The notes below the pieces were generated by a model that was not told the origin of the DNA, did not search any database, and saw nothing but the letters and a program-made list of their open reading frames with translations. The position numbers and the translations under genes were made by a program. This document shows, in pieces, positions 23,882-32,091 of a DNA stretch of 64,000 nt. Every line of letters begins with the position of its first letter. The first letter of the stretch is position 1. The DNA is from VRUE01 sp036266075 (GTDB taxonomy: Bacteria > Actinomycetota > Thermoleophilia > Solirubrobacterales > 70-9). Location of the stretch: positions 52,994-116,993 of the forward strand of contig DATANV010000016.1 of assembly GCA_036266075.1 (NCBI GenBank), in the 5' to 3' direction.

Positions 23882-23960
23882 GCCTCTTAACGGATGAGGC
23901 AGACCACCGCCCTAGCAACGGGCGGTGGACGAACGACTGCGCTAACCGGGGCTGCGCCCC
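23882..23960 (-). promoter_or_regulatory. Cluster of three phage hairpins
   Basis: Three hairpins in 79 nt: GCCTC/GAGGC (23882-23900), CCACCGCCC/GGGCGGTGG with 7-nt loop (23904-23928) and GGGGC/GCCCC (23948-23960). They sit in about 200 nt without a convincing gene, between the 207-aa gene and the coat genes. They could terminate the early genes, form a packaging signal or cover the coat promoter. Confidence 0.45.
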
Positions 23961-24021
23961 TCGAAGGAGCGGACCCGAGAGGCACCAGGCGACCGGTGAG
24001 AGGCAGGCGAGCAGAGCGAAC

Positions 24022-24645
24022 TCAAGCACGAGGCATCACCTGGCGGTAAAGGACGTAGCAGACGAAGGCAGCGACGATGACGCCAGCGACGAAGTAAACG
24101 CCGCCCTTGAGAGCCTCGCCCGATGCGTCAACCGATTCGGCAATCGGTTCAGTGACAGCAAGCTGCTGCGTCTCATGGACGGGCAACGGTTCGAGGGACG
24201 TGAAGCCTTTGACTTCAGTAGAGAGCGGCACTTCGAGAGAGCCAAGGACGGCTTCGAGCTTTTCGTTGGTCACGACGCCCTGGGCGTGAAGGCGCAGCTG
24301 CTCGGCGACGATCCACCACAGACGTTCGACCACGCGATCAAGCCGGTCGGACTGAGCTCGGCAAGCCTGCTGCTGCTCGATGCGCAAATGGCCGAGTTCT
24401 CGGAGGTCAGGCGGGACCGCTTCGGCTTCTTCTTCGACGACAATCGGCACTTCCGCCGATGGACACGCCGCCAGTTCCGACAATTCGGGTTCGAGCGCTA
24501 GTTCAGAGGGCGCGACGTAGGGCGAGGGTTCGTCAGCAAGCGCCTGACCGACGAAAACGCCAGCCGCCACCAGCACATAACAGGCGAGCGACAGCAAGAA
24601 GCCAATCAGGAGGGGCCGCAGACCGAGGCCGGGACGCTGCTCCAT
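24022..24645 (-). CDS. Phage two-helix membrane protein, unknown
   Basis: 207-aa protein with an N-terminal membrane or signal segment (LLIGFLLSLACYVLVAAGVF, residues 12-31), an acidic external or periplasmic region rich in Glu and Pro (residues 40-85), a helical middle (QQQACRAQSDRLDRVVERLW) and a C-terminal helix (GGVYFVAGVIVAAFVCYVLY, about 180-199) ending in a basic tail. It is probably a minor virion or assembly protein. It follows the ssDNA-binding gene by 18 nt. I do not recognise a family. Confidence 0.7.
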   Translation of the reverse strand: MEQRPGLGLRPLLIGFLLSLACYVLVAAGVFVGQALADEPSPYVAPSELALEPELSELAACPSAEVPIVVEEEAEAVPPDLRELGHLRIEQQQACRAQSDRLDRVVERLWWIVAEQLRLHAQGVVTNEKLEAVLGSLEVPLSTEVKGFTSLEPLPVHETQQLAVTEPIAESVDASGEALKGGVYFVAGVIVAAFVCYVLYRQVMPRA

Positions 24646-24663
24646 GTCGAATACCCACCCCGA

Positions 24664-24993
24664 TCAAGCTTTCTTGGCGACGTTGGCCGGGTCGGACGAC
24701 GGGTGGAGCCTCACCGACGTAAGGCGGAGATAGCCACCTTTGTCGCTGACCTGGACATCGCCCACAACCTGCACCGCCGTGAAGGCACCCGCCTTCTGAA
24801 CGTCGAAATCGGCAGCCGCATCGAGCTGTTTGAGCGCCACGCGGCAGGTCTGCGTGAGGCCGTCGCTGCTCTCGAACGACAGCTCGTAGGCATCTCCGAA
24901 CTTGACCTCGCCATCCGGCGTGTCGAAAGACCCGGCCTCCCTACTTTTGCCGAGGATTACAGCATCGAATTGCGTCGGGAAAGACGCGCGCAT
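24664..24993 (-). CDS. Predicted phage single-stranded DNA-binding protein
   Basis: 109-aa soluble protein, first gene of the phage operon, with a strong SD (AGGAGG, 5 nt before the ATG at 24993). The pattern of short beta strands (FDAVILGKSREAG, AYELSFESSD, QTCRVALKQLD, TAVQVVGDVQVSDKGGYLRL) suits an OB fold like pV. Position, size and high expected expression match the ssDNA-binding protein of filamentous phages. No single diagnostic motif was found, so the assignment is an inference. Confidence 0.65.
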   Translation of the reverse strand: MRASFPTQFDAVILGKSREAGSFDTPDGEVKFGDAYELSFESSDGLTQTCRVALKQLDAAADFDVQKAGAFTAVQVVGDVQVSDKGGYLRLTSVRLHPSSDPANVAKKA

Positions 24994-25109
24994 AGTCGCC
25001 TCCTGAAGTCTTGGCAAGGACGACGGATGCCTCAAAAAATCCCTGGAAACCCCGCCCTTGCCAGGTGGTCTGATTCACACGGGCGACGCTTACAAACAGA
25101 GCGGACAGC
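24994..25109 (-). promoter_or_regulatory. Phage operon leader
   Basis: Stretch between the right attachment repeat and the first phage gene. It holds the second 14-mer GGTCTGATTCACAC copy (25067-25080), an imperfect inverted repeat TTGGCAAGG / CCTTGCCAG, and the SD of the first gene. It must contain the promoter of the minus-strand operon, but no clear -35/-10 pair could be called. Confidence 0.45.
25067..25080. repeat. 14-mer direct repeat, right copy
   Basis: GGTCTGATTCACAC, identical to 18710-18723. This copy is not in a strong hairpin. Confidence 0.75.
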
Positions 25110-25129
25110 AACCACCATTATCGTGCGTT
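25110..25129. repeat. Prophage attachment repeat, right
   Basis: Second exact copy of AACCACCATTATCGTGCGTT. The adjoining XerD-side arm, GCGGACAGCAA, does not resemble a dif half-site and should be the phage-derived arm. Confidence 0.9.
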
Positions 25130-25147
25130 GAGCAGCCGAATCGCCGG

Positions 25148-25195
25148 CTCGCGAGAGCCTTGTACTCCCTATGGGTGGCAAAAGGCTCTCGCGAG
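25148..25195. terminator. Hairpin after the methyltransferase gene
   Basis: Perfect 14-bp arms CTCGCGAGAGCCTT and AAGGCTCTCGCGAG around a 20-nt loop. It lies just outside the prophage and immediately after the convergent methyltransferase gene. The loop side starts with CTTGTACT, a motif shared with nested repeats at 40035 and 63185. Confidence 0.65.
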
Positions 25196-25198
25196 GCG

Positions 25199-25840
25199 TC
25201 AGGACGCCGGCGCGGCGCTGCCCCAGACGAGCGGGCGGACGAGCGGCGCGGCTTTCGGCAGCGCCCCGTGGTCGACGCGCTCCAGACTGAAGCCCGAGGC
25301 GTCGATCGCGGCGACCGTGTCGCGGTTGCAGTGGCAGCCGTCGGCGAACAGGCACCAGAGGTGCTCAAGGCGGTCCTGCCAGCGCGCCAAGCGCGGGTTC
25401 TCGGAGCGGACGTGCTCGAGGAAGAGCAGCCGGCCACCGGGCTTCAACACGCGGGCGGCCTCGGCCAGGGCGGCATCTGGATCGGGGACCGTGCAGAGCG
25501 CCAGCGTGAAGACCGCGGTGTCGAACTCGCTGTCCTCGAAGGGCAGCGATTCGGCCGGCGCATCGACGACCTCGACCGCCGGGGCGGCCGCCTGTGCCCG
25601 TGGCTCGAGGCGACGGCGCATGTGGCGGTCGGGCTCGACCAGCACCAGGTGGCTGGCGGTGGCCGGATAGAGCGCCAGGTTCGCGCCGGTGCCGGCGCCG
25701 ATCTCGACCGTGCGCCCCCGCGCCTCGCTGAGCAACTCACGACGGACGTCGCGCAGGCCTGCGTCTTCGGTGGCTGCGATCGCCCGGTCATAGACCGCGC
25801 TGAACAGCCGCCCCCAGGTCGCGTCGTAGATCCGTCCCAT
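25199..25840 (-). CDS. Class I SAM-dependent methyltransferase
   Basis: 213-aa methyltransferase of the UbiE/type 11 group. Motif I is VEIGAGTGANLALYP near residue 45, followed by LVLVEPDRHMRRRL, the FDTAVFTLALCTVPD strand and the LKPGGRLLFLEHVRS post-motif. ATG at 25840 chosen, a GTG 9 nt upstream is possible. It is the first host gene to the right of the prophage and would be the original dif neighbour. Similar enzymes methylate quinones or phospholipids; the substrate is not known. Confidence 0.85.
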   Translation of the reverse strand: MGRIYDATWGRLFSAVYDRAIAATEDAGLRDVRRELLSEARGRTVEIGAGTGANLALYPATASHLVLVEPDRHMRRRLEPRAQAAAPAVEVVDAPAESLPFEDSEFDTAVFTLALCTVPDPDAALAEAARVLKPGGRLLFLEHVRSENPRLARWQDRLEHLWCLFADGCHCNRDTVAAIDASGFSLERVDHGALPKAAPLVRPLVWGSAAPAS

Positions 25841-25889
25841 GGGATGCACCGTAGCTTGTCTACGGCGGTCGACTGCGATCCGTTCAGAT

Positions 25890-26441
25890 TCAGCCGGCAG
25901 CCAGGGAGACGCGCCGGGCGTCGTCAGGCGCTGGGCGAAGAATCAGCACCTCGGCGGGTGCCTTCTCCAGCAGCCAGACCAGGTCGTCGCCCGACAGGCC
26001 AGTGCTGCCGGTCGCGGTGGCCGGCACGACGACGCGGTCGAACTTCTCCCGGTCGAGCAGGCGGCGCAGCGCGTGCCGGTAGCTGCGCCCGCGCTCGATC
26101 CGGGCGTCGACCGCGACGCTCTGGGAGGCCGCGCGCTGCTCGATCGCCTCCAGCATCGGCATCGCCTTCGAAGCCTCCGCGGGGATCGCGCAGTCGAGTG
26201 GCAGCCGCTTTGGCAGCGTAGCCAGGTAAGCCGGCATCAGGGTCGCTTCCTCGGCGCGGGCGAGGCGCAGCGCCGCGTCGAGGGCGCGGCGGGAGATCTC
26301 GGTGCCGGTGAAGGGAAGCAGGATCTGGTGGATCGACTCCGGCTCCTCGGCGCGCCTCCCTCGCAGCCGCCCGCGCGCCAGCAGGTAGCCGCCGAGCAGG
26401 CCGAGGACCAGCGCCAAGCCGACGAGCGCGTGGTCGATCAC
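25890..26441 (-). CDS. Membrane-anchored universal stress-like protein
   Basis: 183-aa protein with an N-terminal membrane helix (VGLALVLGLLGGYLLA) and a UspA-like domain starting at ILLPFTGTEISRRALDAALR; the ending GGDD-like LSGDDLVWLLEKAPAEVLILRP resembles the Usp nucleotide region. The GTG start overlaps the kdpD-sensor stop by 4 nt. As KdpD itself carries a Usp-like domain, a coupled stand-alone Usp may be a further component of the potassium sensing system; this is an inference. Confidence 0.75.
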   Translation of the reverse strand: MIDHALVGLALVLGLLGGYLLARGRLRGRRAEEPESIHQILLPFTGTEISRRALDAALRLARAEEATLMPAYLATLPKRLPLDCAIPAEASKAMPMLEAIEQRAASQSVAVDARIERGRSYRHALRRLLDREKFDRVVVPATATGSTGLSGDDLVWLLEKAPAEVLILRPAPDDARRVSLAAG

Positions 26442-27559
26442 GAGTCCCCCTCGGTGCCGCGGCGGGCGACGATTCGCACGTCGATGCCGGGGGGCGTCGC
26501 TCGCATCAATCGTTGCGGCAGGGGCTCGCGCAGGCGCGCCAGGCCCTGCGCCGGCAGCGACTCGCCGATCATCACGTAGGTGCTCCCCCGCTCGCGGATG
26601 ACCCGGGCCGCCGCGGCGACGAGATCGTCGTGCTCCTCTATCAACAGGGTCGCGCCGAGCACCGAGGCGAGCTGGCGCAGGGCAGTCACCTGCCGCTCAA
26701 CCTCCCCCTCGATCGGCTGGCCGGGTCGCTTGACCCAGAGCAGGTCGAGATCGGTTCCCAGTCGCTGCGCCGAGCGCCAGGCGCGGCGCACCAGCCGCTG
26801 CGAGCTGGGCTGCGGGCGCACCAACGCCAGCAGCCGCTCGCCGACCGCCTTCGGCACGGCCTCCGCGAGGCGCTCCTCACGGGTGCCCAGCGGCTCGGTC
26901 TCGCTGTAGACGAGGCGCTTGGACTCGACGTCCTCGGCCACCTGCCGCAGGCTCACCTCGCGCAGGGCGGCGAGGTTCTCGACCTTGAAGAAGTTGTCGA
27001 GTGCCGACTGGACGTTCTCGCCCGGGTAGACCTTGCCGGCGCGCAGGCGGGCGACGAGCGCCTCGGGGGTGAGGTCGATCAGCACGACTTCGTCGGCCTC
27101 GCCGACCACCGAGTCGGGGACGGTCTCCCGCACCCGCACGCCAGTCAGCTCGGTGACCTGGTCGTTGAGCGACTCGAGGTGCTGGACGTTGACCGTCGAG
27201 AAGACGTCGATCCCAGCCGCCAGCACCTCGTCGATGTCTTCGTAGCGCTTCTCGTGCTCGACGCCGGGCGGGTTGGTGTGGGCGAGCTCGTCGATCAGGG
27301 CCAGTGACGGCGCCCTTGCAAGCACCGCCGGCAGGTCCATCTCCTCGACCTCGACGTCGCGATAGGCGACCCGCCGGCGCGGCACGACCTCCAGCCCGCG
27401 CGCCTGGGCGCTCGTCTCATCGCGCCTGTGTGGCTCCAGATAGCCGATCGCCACGTCCCGTCCCGCGACGGCTTCGGCCTGGCCCTCCTGCAGCATGCGA
27501 TAGGTCTTCCCCACGCCGGCGGCCATGCCGAGGAAGATCTTGTAACGGCCGCGCGACAC
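26438..27559 (-). CDS. kdpD: KdpD N-terminal sensor protein without kinase domain
   Basis: 373-aa protein equal to the cytosolic N-terminal part of KdpD. Residues 1-215 are the KdpD sensor domain with a Walker A motif FLGMAAGVGKTYRML and ALIDELAHTNPPG; 240-370 form a Usp-like domain. The transmembrane, HisKA and HATPase parts are missing and are encoded as a separate gene at 32318. GTG at 27559 lies 12 nt after kdpB. The protein ends at a natural stop with a 4-nt overlap to the Usp gene, so this is a split arrangement rather than a truncation by damage. Confidence 0.88.
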   Translation of the reverse strand: MSRGRYKIFLGMAAGVGKTYRMLQEGQAEAVAGRDVAIGYLEPHRRDETSAQARGLEVVPRRRVAYRDVEVEEMDLPAVLARAPSLALIDELAHTNPPGVEHEKRYEDIDEVLAAGIDVFSTVNVQHLESLNDQVTELTGVRVRETVPDSVVGEADEVVLIDLTPEALVARLRAGKVYPGENVQSALDNFFKVENLAALREVSLRQVAEDVESKRLVYSETEPLGTREERLAEAVPKAVGERLLALVRPQPSSQRLVRRAWRSAQRLGTDLDLLWVKRPGQPIEGEVERQVTALRQLASVLGATLLIEEHDDLVAAAARVIRERGSTYVMIGESLPAQGLARLREPLPQRLMRATPPGIDVRIVARRGTEGDS

Positions 27560-27570
27560 GGCGCACCCCG

Positions 27571-29634
27571 TCAGGCTCCCAGCAGGTTGTGGACGATCAG
27601 GTCGATCAGCTTGATCCCGACGAACGGAGCGACGACCCCTCCCAACCCGTAGAGCAGCATGTTGCGCCGCAACAGCGCGGTCGCGCCGATCGGCCGGTAG
27701 CGAACGCCGCGCAGCGAGAGCGGGATCAGCATCGGGATGATCAGCGCGTTGAAGATCACCGCTGAGAGGATCGCCGATTCGGGCGTGCCCAGGGACATGA
27801 CGTTGAGCGAGTCGAGCGGCCCCCTCTCCCCTGCGAGCGCATAGGTCGCGGCAAACATCGCCGGCAGGATCGCGAAGTACTTGGCGATGTCGTTGGCGAT
27901 CGAGAAGGTCGTCAGCGCGCCGCGCGTGATCAGCAGCTGCTTGCCGACCTCGACGATCTCGATCAGCTTGGTGGGGTTGGAGTCGAGGTCGACCATGTTG
28001 CCCGCCTCGCGGGCCGCCTGGGTGCCGGTGTTCATCGCCACGCCGACGTCGGCCTGGGCGAGGGCCGGCGCGTCGTTGGTCCCGTCGCCGGTCATCGCGA
28101 TCAGCCGTCCGTCGGCCTGCTGCTCGCGGATCAGCTCGAGCTTGCGCTCCGGCGTCGCTTCGGCGAGGAAGTCGTCGACGCCGGCCTCCTCGGCGATCTT
28201 CGCCGCGGTCAGCTTGTTGTCGCCGGTGACCATGATCGTGCGGATGCCCATCGCCCGCAGCTGGTCGAAGCGGGCGCCCATCCCGTCCTTGATCACGTCC
28301 TTGAGGTAGATCACGCCGAGGACCCGCTCGTTGCGCGCCACCGCGAGCGGGGTCCCCCCCTCTCGGCCGATCCGGTCGAGCTCGCCGCGCAGCTCGCCGG
28401 GCGCCCGCCCGCCCGCCTCGGCCACCCAGGTTTCGATCGCGTCGCCGGCGCCCTTGCGCAGGCGGGTGCCGTTGAAGTCGACGCCGCTCATCCGCGTTTC
28501 GGCGCTGAACGGCGTGAAGCTCGGCTCGTGGCCGGCGAAGTCGTGCTCGCGTATGCCAAACCCCTTGGCGAGGACGACGATCGAGCGACCCTCCGGGGTC
28601 TCGTCGGCAAGTGAGGACATCTGCGCCGCCTCGGCCAGCTCCTCGACCGTGACGCCCGGCATCGGCATGAACTCGACCGCCTCGCGATTGCCGAGGGTGA
28701 TCGTGCCGGTCTTGTCGAGCAGCAACAGATCGCAGTCGCCCGAGGCCTCGACGGCGCGACCCGAGAGGGCGAGCACGTTGCGGCGCACGAGACGGTCCAT
28801 GCCGGCGATGCCGATCGCCGAGAGCAGGGCGCCGATCGTCGTCGGGATCAGCGCCACCAGCAGGGCTATCAGCGTCGTCTCGGAGAGCTCGGTGCCGGCG
28901 AAGAGGCCGATCGGCCGCAGCGAGACGACCACGACGACGAAGACCAGGGTCAGCGCCGCGAGCAGGATCCCGAGCGCGATCTCGTTCGGCGTCTTGCGCC
29001 GCTCCGCCCCCTCGACCAGGGCGATCATCCGATCGAGGAAGGACCCACCGGGCTCCTGGGTGATTTCGACCACGATCCTGTCGGAGAGGACCCTGGTGCC
29101 GCCGGTGACGGCGCTGCGGTCGCCGCCGGCCTCGCGGATCACCGGCGCCGACTCGCCGGTGATCGCCGACTCGTCGACCGAGGCGATCCCCTCGATCACG
29201 GTGCCGTCGCCGGGGATCCCCTCCCCCGCTTCGACCACGACGACGTCGCCGCGCACGAGCTCCGAGGCCGGCTTCTCGCCGCCATCGCGCAGACGGGCCA
29301 CGGTCTCCGTGCGCATCGCCCGCAGGCTCGCGGCCTGGGCCCGCCCTCTCCCCTCGGCGAGCGCCTCGGCCAGGTTGGCGAAGGCGACCGTCAGCCAGAG
29401 CCAGAGGGACACGGTGAAGGTGAACCACGGGGGCTCGTGGCCGCCGCCCACCGGACCTCCGCCGAAGACCTGGATCAGCCAGGCGGCGGTGGTGATGAGG
29501 CCACCGATCTCGACCACGAACATCACCGGATTGCGGATCTGCACGCGCGGGTCGAGCTTGCGCAGCGACTCGCGCAGCGCCGGTCGCAGGATCTCGAGAT
29601 CGAGCAGGGAGCGCGGCTGGGTTCCAATGCTCAT
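27571..29634 (-). CDS. kdpB: Potassium-transporting ATPase ATP-binding subunit
   Basis: 687-aa P-type ATPase subunit of the high-affinity KdpFABC potassium pump. Seen: the actuator TGES motif in DESAITGESAPVI, the phosphorylation motif LLLDKTGTITLGNRE, the nucleotide-binding KGAGDAIE, and the hinge MTGDGTNDAPALAQADVG. Membrane helices are in the usual places, with the ion-site IPTTIGALL. Length equals the family norm. ATG at 29634 overlaps the kdpC stop by 4 nt. The usual order is A-B-C; here kdpC lies before kdpB. Confidence 0.97.
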   Translation of the reverse strand: MSIGTQPRSLLDLEILRPALRESLRKLDPRVQIRNPVMFVVEIGGLITTAAWLIQVFGGGPVGGGHEPPWFTFTVSLWLWLTVAFANLAEALAEGRGRAQAASLRAMRTETVARLRDGGEKPASELVRGDVVVVEAGEGIPGDGTVIEGIASVDESAITGESAPVIREAGGDRSAVTGGTRVLSDRIVVEITQEPGGSFLDRMIALVEGAERRKTPNEIALGILLAALTLVFVVVVVSLRPIGLFAGTELSETTLIALLVALIPTTIGALLSAIGIAGMDRLVRRNVLALSGRAVEASGDCDLLLLDKTGTITLGNREAVEFMPMPGVTVEELAEAAQMSSLADETPEGRSIVVLAKGFGIREHDFAGHEPSFTPFSAETRMSGVDFNGTRLRKGAGDAIETWVAEAGGRAPGELRGELDRIGREGGTPLAVARNERVLGVIYLKDVIKDGMGARFDQLRAMGIRTIMVTGDNKLTAAKIAEEAGVDDFLAEATPERKLELIREQQADGRLIAMTGDGTNDAPALAQADVGVAMNTGTQAAREAGNMVDLDSNPTKLIEIVEVGKQLLITRGALTTFSIANDIAKYFAILPAMFAATYALAGERGPLDSLNVMSLGTPESAILSAVIFNALIIPMLIPLSLRGVRYRPIGATALLRRNMLLYGLGGVVAPFVGIKLIDLIVHNLLGA

Positions 29635-30221
29635 TCGATCGGCGCCTCGTCGTCGAGCGCGATGTTGAGCCGCAGGACGTTGACCCCCGGCTCCCCGAAG
29701 AGGCCGAGAGCGCGGCCGTCGGTGTGCGCAGAGATCAGGTCTTCGACCTCGGTCAGCGACAGCTGGCGGACGGCGGCAACGCGGTGGGCCTGGATTCGGG
29801 CGTTGGCCTCCGAGATGTGCGGGTCCACGCCGGAGCCCGACGTCGCGATCGCGTCGACGGGCACGTCGGCCCTGGTCAGCGATCTGTCGTAGGGCTTCTC
29901 CAGCTTGACGTAGGCGGCGAGGTTTTCGCGCACCGCTTCGCGCCCTTCGACGCTGTTGGGGCCGGAGTTGCCGAAGTAGGTCGTGTTGGCCGCGTATTCC
30001 GACTGCGAGGGCCGCGACTGGAAATAGCGGCGATCGCCCTTGAAGTCCTGGCCGATCAGGCTCGAGCCGATCAGCTCGCCGTCGACGACGATCCGGGAGC
30101 CATCCGCCTTGCCGGGGAAGAGCAGCTGCGAGAGGCCGGTCATCGCCAGTGGGTAGGCGAGGCCGCAGACGACGGTGAAGGCGATTACGGCGAGCAGCGC
30201 GGTCAGAGCCGTCCGGCGCAT
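29631..30221 (-). CDS. kdpC: Potassium-transporting ATPase subunit C
   Basis: 196-aa single-span subunit of KdpFABC. N-terminal membrane helix (residues 4-26), then SRPSQSEYAANTTYFGNSGPNS (the family SRPS...SNLGPTN region), SGSGVDPHIS and the C-terminal NVLRLNIALD. It stabilises the pump and helps potassium binding. It lies 1 nt after kdpA and overlaps kdpB by 4 nt. Confidence 0.95.
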   Translation of the reverse strand: MRRTALTALLAVIAFTVVCGLAYPLAMTGLSQLLFPGKADGSRIVVDGELIGSSLIGQDFKGDRRYFQSRPSQSEYAANTTYFGNSGPNSVEGREAVRENLAAYVKLEKPYDRSLTRADVPVDAIATSGSGVDPHISEANARIQAHRVAAVRQLSLTEVEDLISAHTDGRALGLFGEPGVNVLRLNIALDDEAPIE

Positions 30222-30222
30222 C

Positions 30223-31977
30223 TCAGAACAGCCTCCCGGTCAGGCTCTGGACGATCGGGCCGAGCAGCAGTGCCGGGAAGAAGGTCAGGGCGCCGACCAG
30301 GACCACCACCCCGATCAGGAGGATGACGAAGGTCGGCGTGTCGGTCCGCATCGTCCCCGGACCGGCGGGCGAGACCTTCTTGCCAGCGAGCGAGCCGGCG
30401 ATGGCGAGGACGAGGACTATCGGCAGGAAGCGGGCCAGGGTCATCGTCGCGCCGCCGAGCAGGTCGGCGAAGGAGATTCCGTACGCTCCGACGTTGCCCG
30501 GAGCGTTGGGCTGGACGAAGCCGGTGTAGCCGGCGAAGGCGGAGCCGTTGTTGTTGGCCTGGGAGAGGTAGGCGTAGAGCGTCTCCGAGAAGCCCTGCGG
30601 TCCGGCCTGGTAGATCGACCTCGTGCCCGCTCGGGTGGCAATCGCGAGCCCGGTCGTGACCAGCACCGCCAGCGGGGTGACCAGGATGCCGAGCGAGACG
30701 AGCTTGATCTCGCGCGCCTGGATCTTCTTGCCCAGGTACTCGGGCGTTCGGCCGACCATCAGGCCGCCGATGAAGACCGCCAGCAATACGTACAGCAGCA
30801 TCGTGTACATGCCGGTGCCGACGCCGCCGAAGACAACCTCGCCGGTGCCGAGGCCGGCCATCGGCACCGCGCCGCCGAGGCCGGTGTAGGAGTCGAGGGC
30901 GGAGTTGACCGAGCCGTTCGAGGTGACCGTCGTGGTGGTCGTCCAGAGGGCCGACTCGGCGATCCCGTTGCGCTGCTCCTTGCCCTCCATGTTGCCTCCA
31001 GTCGAGCCGTCGACTGCGGCGGTCGGGCTGCCGGCCGCGTGCTCCGCGGGGGTGCCGTGCTGCTCGGCCGGGACGATCACGGCGACGAGAGCGATGTAGA
31101 TCGCCAGCATCGCGGCGAAGATCGCCCAGCCCTCGCGTTGGCGGCCGACCAGCTTGCCGTAGGTGTAGGTGAGCGCCGCCGGGATGAGGACGATCGAGAG
31201 CAGCTCGACGAAGTTGCTGAAGGCAGTCGCGTTCTCGAACGGCATCGCCGAGTTGACGTTGAAGAAGCCGCCGCCGTTGGTCCCCAGCTGCTTGATCGCG
31301 ACCTGCGAGGCGGCGGGCCCGAGGGCGAGCGTCTGCTCGGCGCCCGCGAGCGTATGCGCCACCACCGACCCGCTCAGCGTCTGCACCACGCCCTGCGAGA
31401 CGAGGATCAGGCCGACGACGATCGAGAGCGGCAGCAGGACGTAGTAGAGGGTCCGGGTCAGGTCCTGCCAGAAGTTGCCGAGGCTCGTGCCGGTGCGCGA
31501 GGCAATGCCGCGGATCAGGGCCACCATCGCGCAGGCGCCGACGGCTGGCGTGACGAAGTTCTGCACCGTCAGCCCGGCCATCTGCGAGAAGTAGGTGAGC
31601 GTCGTTTCGCCGCCGTAGTACTGCCAGTTCGTGTTGGAGACGAAGGAGGAGGCGGTGTTGAAGTTGACGTCCCACGGCGCGGAGCCGAAGCCTTCAGGGT
31701 TGAACGGGTGGATTCCCTGAGTGCGGAGGATCGTGTAGAGGACGAGCCAGGAGACGAGCGAGAAGAGGACGAGGCTCTTCGCGTAGGCCTTCCAGTCCTG
31801 CTCCGCGGAGGGCTCGGTGCGAAGGACTCGGTAGGTCAGCCGCTCGATCGGCATCAGGACGGGGCTGAGGAAGACCCGCCGCCCGCTGTAGACGCGCGCC
31901 ATGTAGGCGCCCAGCGGCGGGGTCAGCGCGACGGCAACAGCGATGAAGGCCGCGATCTGCAGCCAGCCCTGCGCCAT
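30223..31977 (-). CDS. kdpA: Potassium-transporting ATPase potassium-binding subunit
   Basis: 584-aa polytopic KdpA, related to Trk/Ktr channels, which selects potassium. Selectivity-loop segments include TNGGGFFNVNSAMPFENA and NNNGSAFAGY; N-terminal GWLQIAAFIAVAVALTPPLG and LVGRTPEYLGKKIQ are family signatures. About ten membrane helices are visible. A hydrophilic loop around residues 320-340 has a TPAEHAAGSPTAAVDG insertion. It follows kdpF with no gap and precedes kdpC by 1 nt. Confidence 0.96.
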   Translation of the reverse strand: MAQGWLQIAAFIAVAVALTPPLGAYMARVYSGRRVFLSPVLMPIERLTYRVLRTEPSAEQDWKAYAKSLVLFSLVSWLVLYTILRTQGIHPFNPEGFGSAPWDVNFNTASSFVSNTNWQYYGGETTLTYFSQMAGLTVQNFVTPAVGACAMVALIRGIASRTGTSLGNFWQDLTRTLYYVLLPLSIVVGLILVSQGVVQTLSGSVVAHTLAGAEQTLALGPAASQVAIKQLGTNGGGFFNVNSAMPFENATAFSNFVELLSIVLIPAALTYTYGKLVGRQREGWAIFAAMLAIYIALVAVIVPAEQHGTPAEHAAGSPTAAVDGSTGGNMEGKEQRNGIAESALWTTTTTVTSNGSVNSALDSYTGLGGAVPMAGLGTGEVVFGGVGTGMYTMLLYVLLAVFIGGLMVGRTPEYLGKKIQAREIKLVSLGILVTPLAVLVTTGLAIATRAGTRSIYQAGPQGFSETLYAYLSQANNNGSAFAGYTGFVQPNAPGNVGAYGISFADLLGGATMTLARFLPIVLVLAIAGSLAGKKVSPAGPGTMRTDTPTFVILLIGVVVLVGALTFFPALLLGPIVQSLTGRLF

Positions 31978-32091
31978 CTAGAGCTTCTCTCCGCGCAGCA
32001 GCGCGTAGACCAGGTAGAGGGAGACGAGCAGCGAGGCCGCCAGCCCGAAGACGTCGGCGCCGCTCAGGGTCGCCAGGGCGGCCGCGCTCAT
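31978..32091 (-). CDS. kdpF: Potassium-transporting ATPase subunit F
   Basis: 37-aa single-span peptide immediately before kdpA. Its C-terminal half, LAASLLVSLYLVYALLRGEKL, matches the KdpF pattern of one helix ending in YLvyALlxPE. The ATG overlaps the stop of an upstream 41-aa ORF by 4 nt (ATGA), and its TAG directly abuts the kdpA ATG. KdpF stabilises the complex in the membrane. Confidence 0.85.
   Translation of the reverse strand: MSAAALATLSGADVFGLAASLLVSLYLVYALLRGEKL

Larger units (their letters stand above)
18561..25129 (-). mobile_element. Complete inovirus (filamentous phage) prophage, 6.55 kb
   Basis: Region bounded by exact 20-bp direct repeats, with one repeat unit plus interior of 6549 bp, the usual size of a filamentous phage genome. 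All genes are on the minus strand in order: ssDNA-binding protein, membrane protein, possible second coat protein, major coat protein, pIII-like adsorption protein, pVI-like protein, two tiny ORFs, Zot/pI ATPase, Rep-like protein and two zinc-binding proteins. There is no integrase or transposase. The left junction is a dif-like site, so integration by host XerC/XerD, as for CTX-phi-type inoviruses, is inferred. Most gene junctions overlap or are coupled and no reading frame is broken, so it looks intact. Confidence 0.93.

Noticed and set aside
23830..24029. N-terminal extension of the possible second coat protein to a GTG at 24029
   Set aside because: The extra 70 residues have no signal or domain logic and cover three hairpins, so the region is more likely non-coding.
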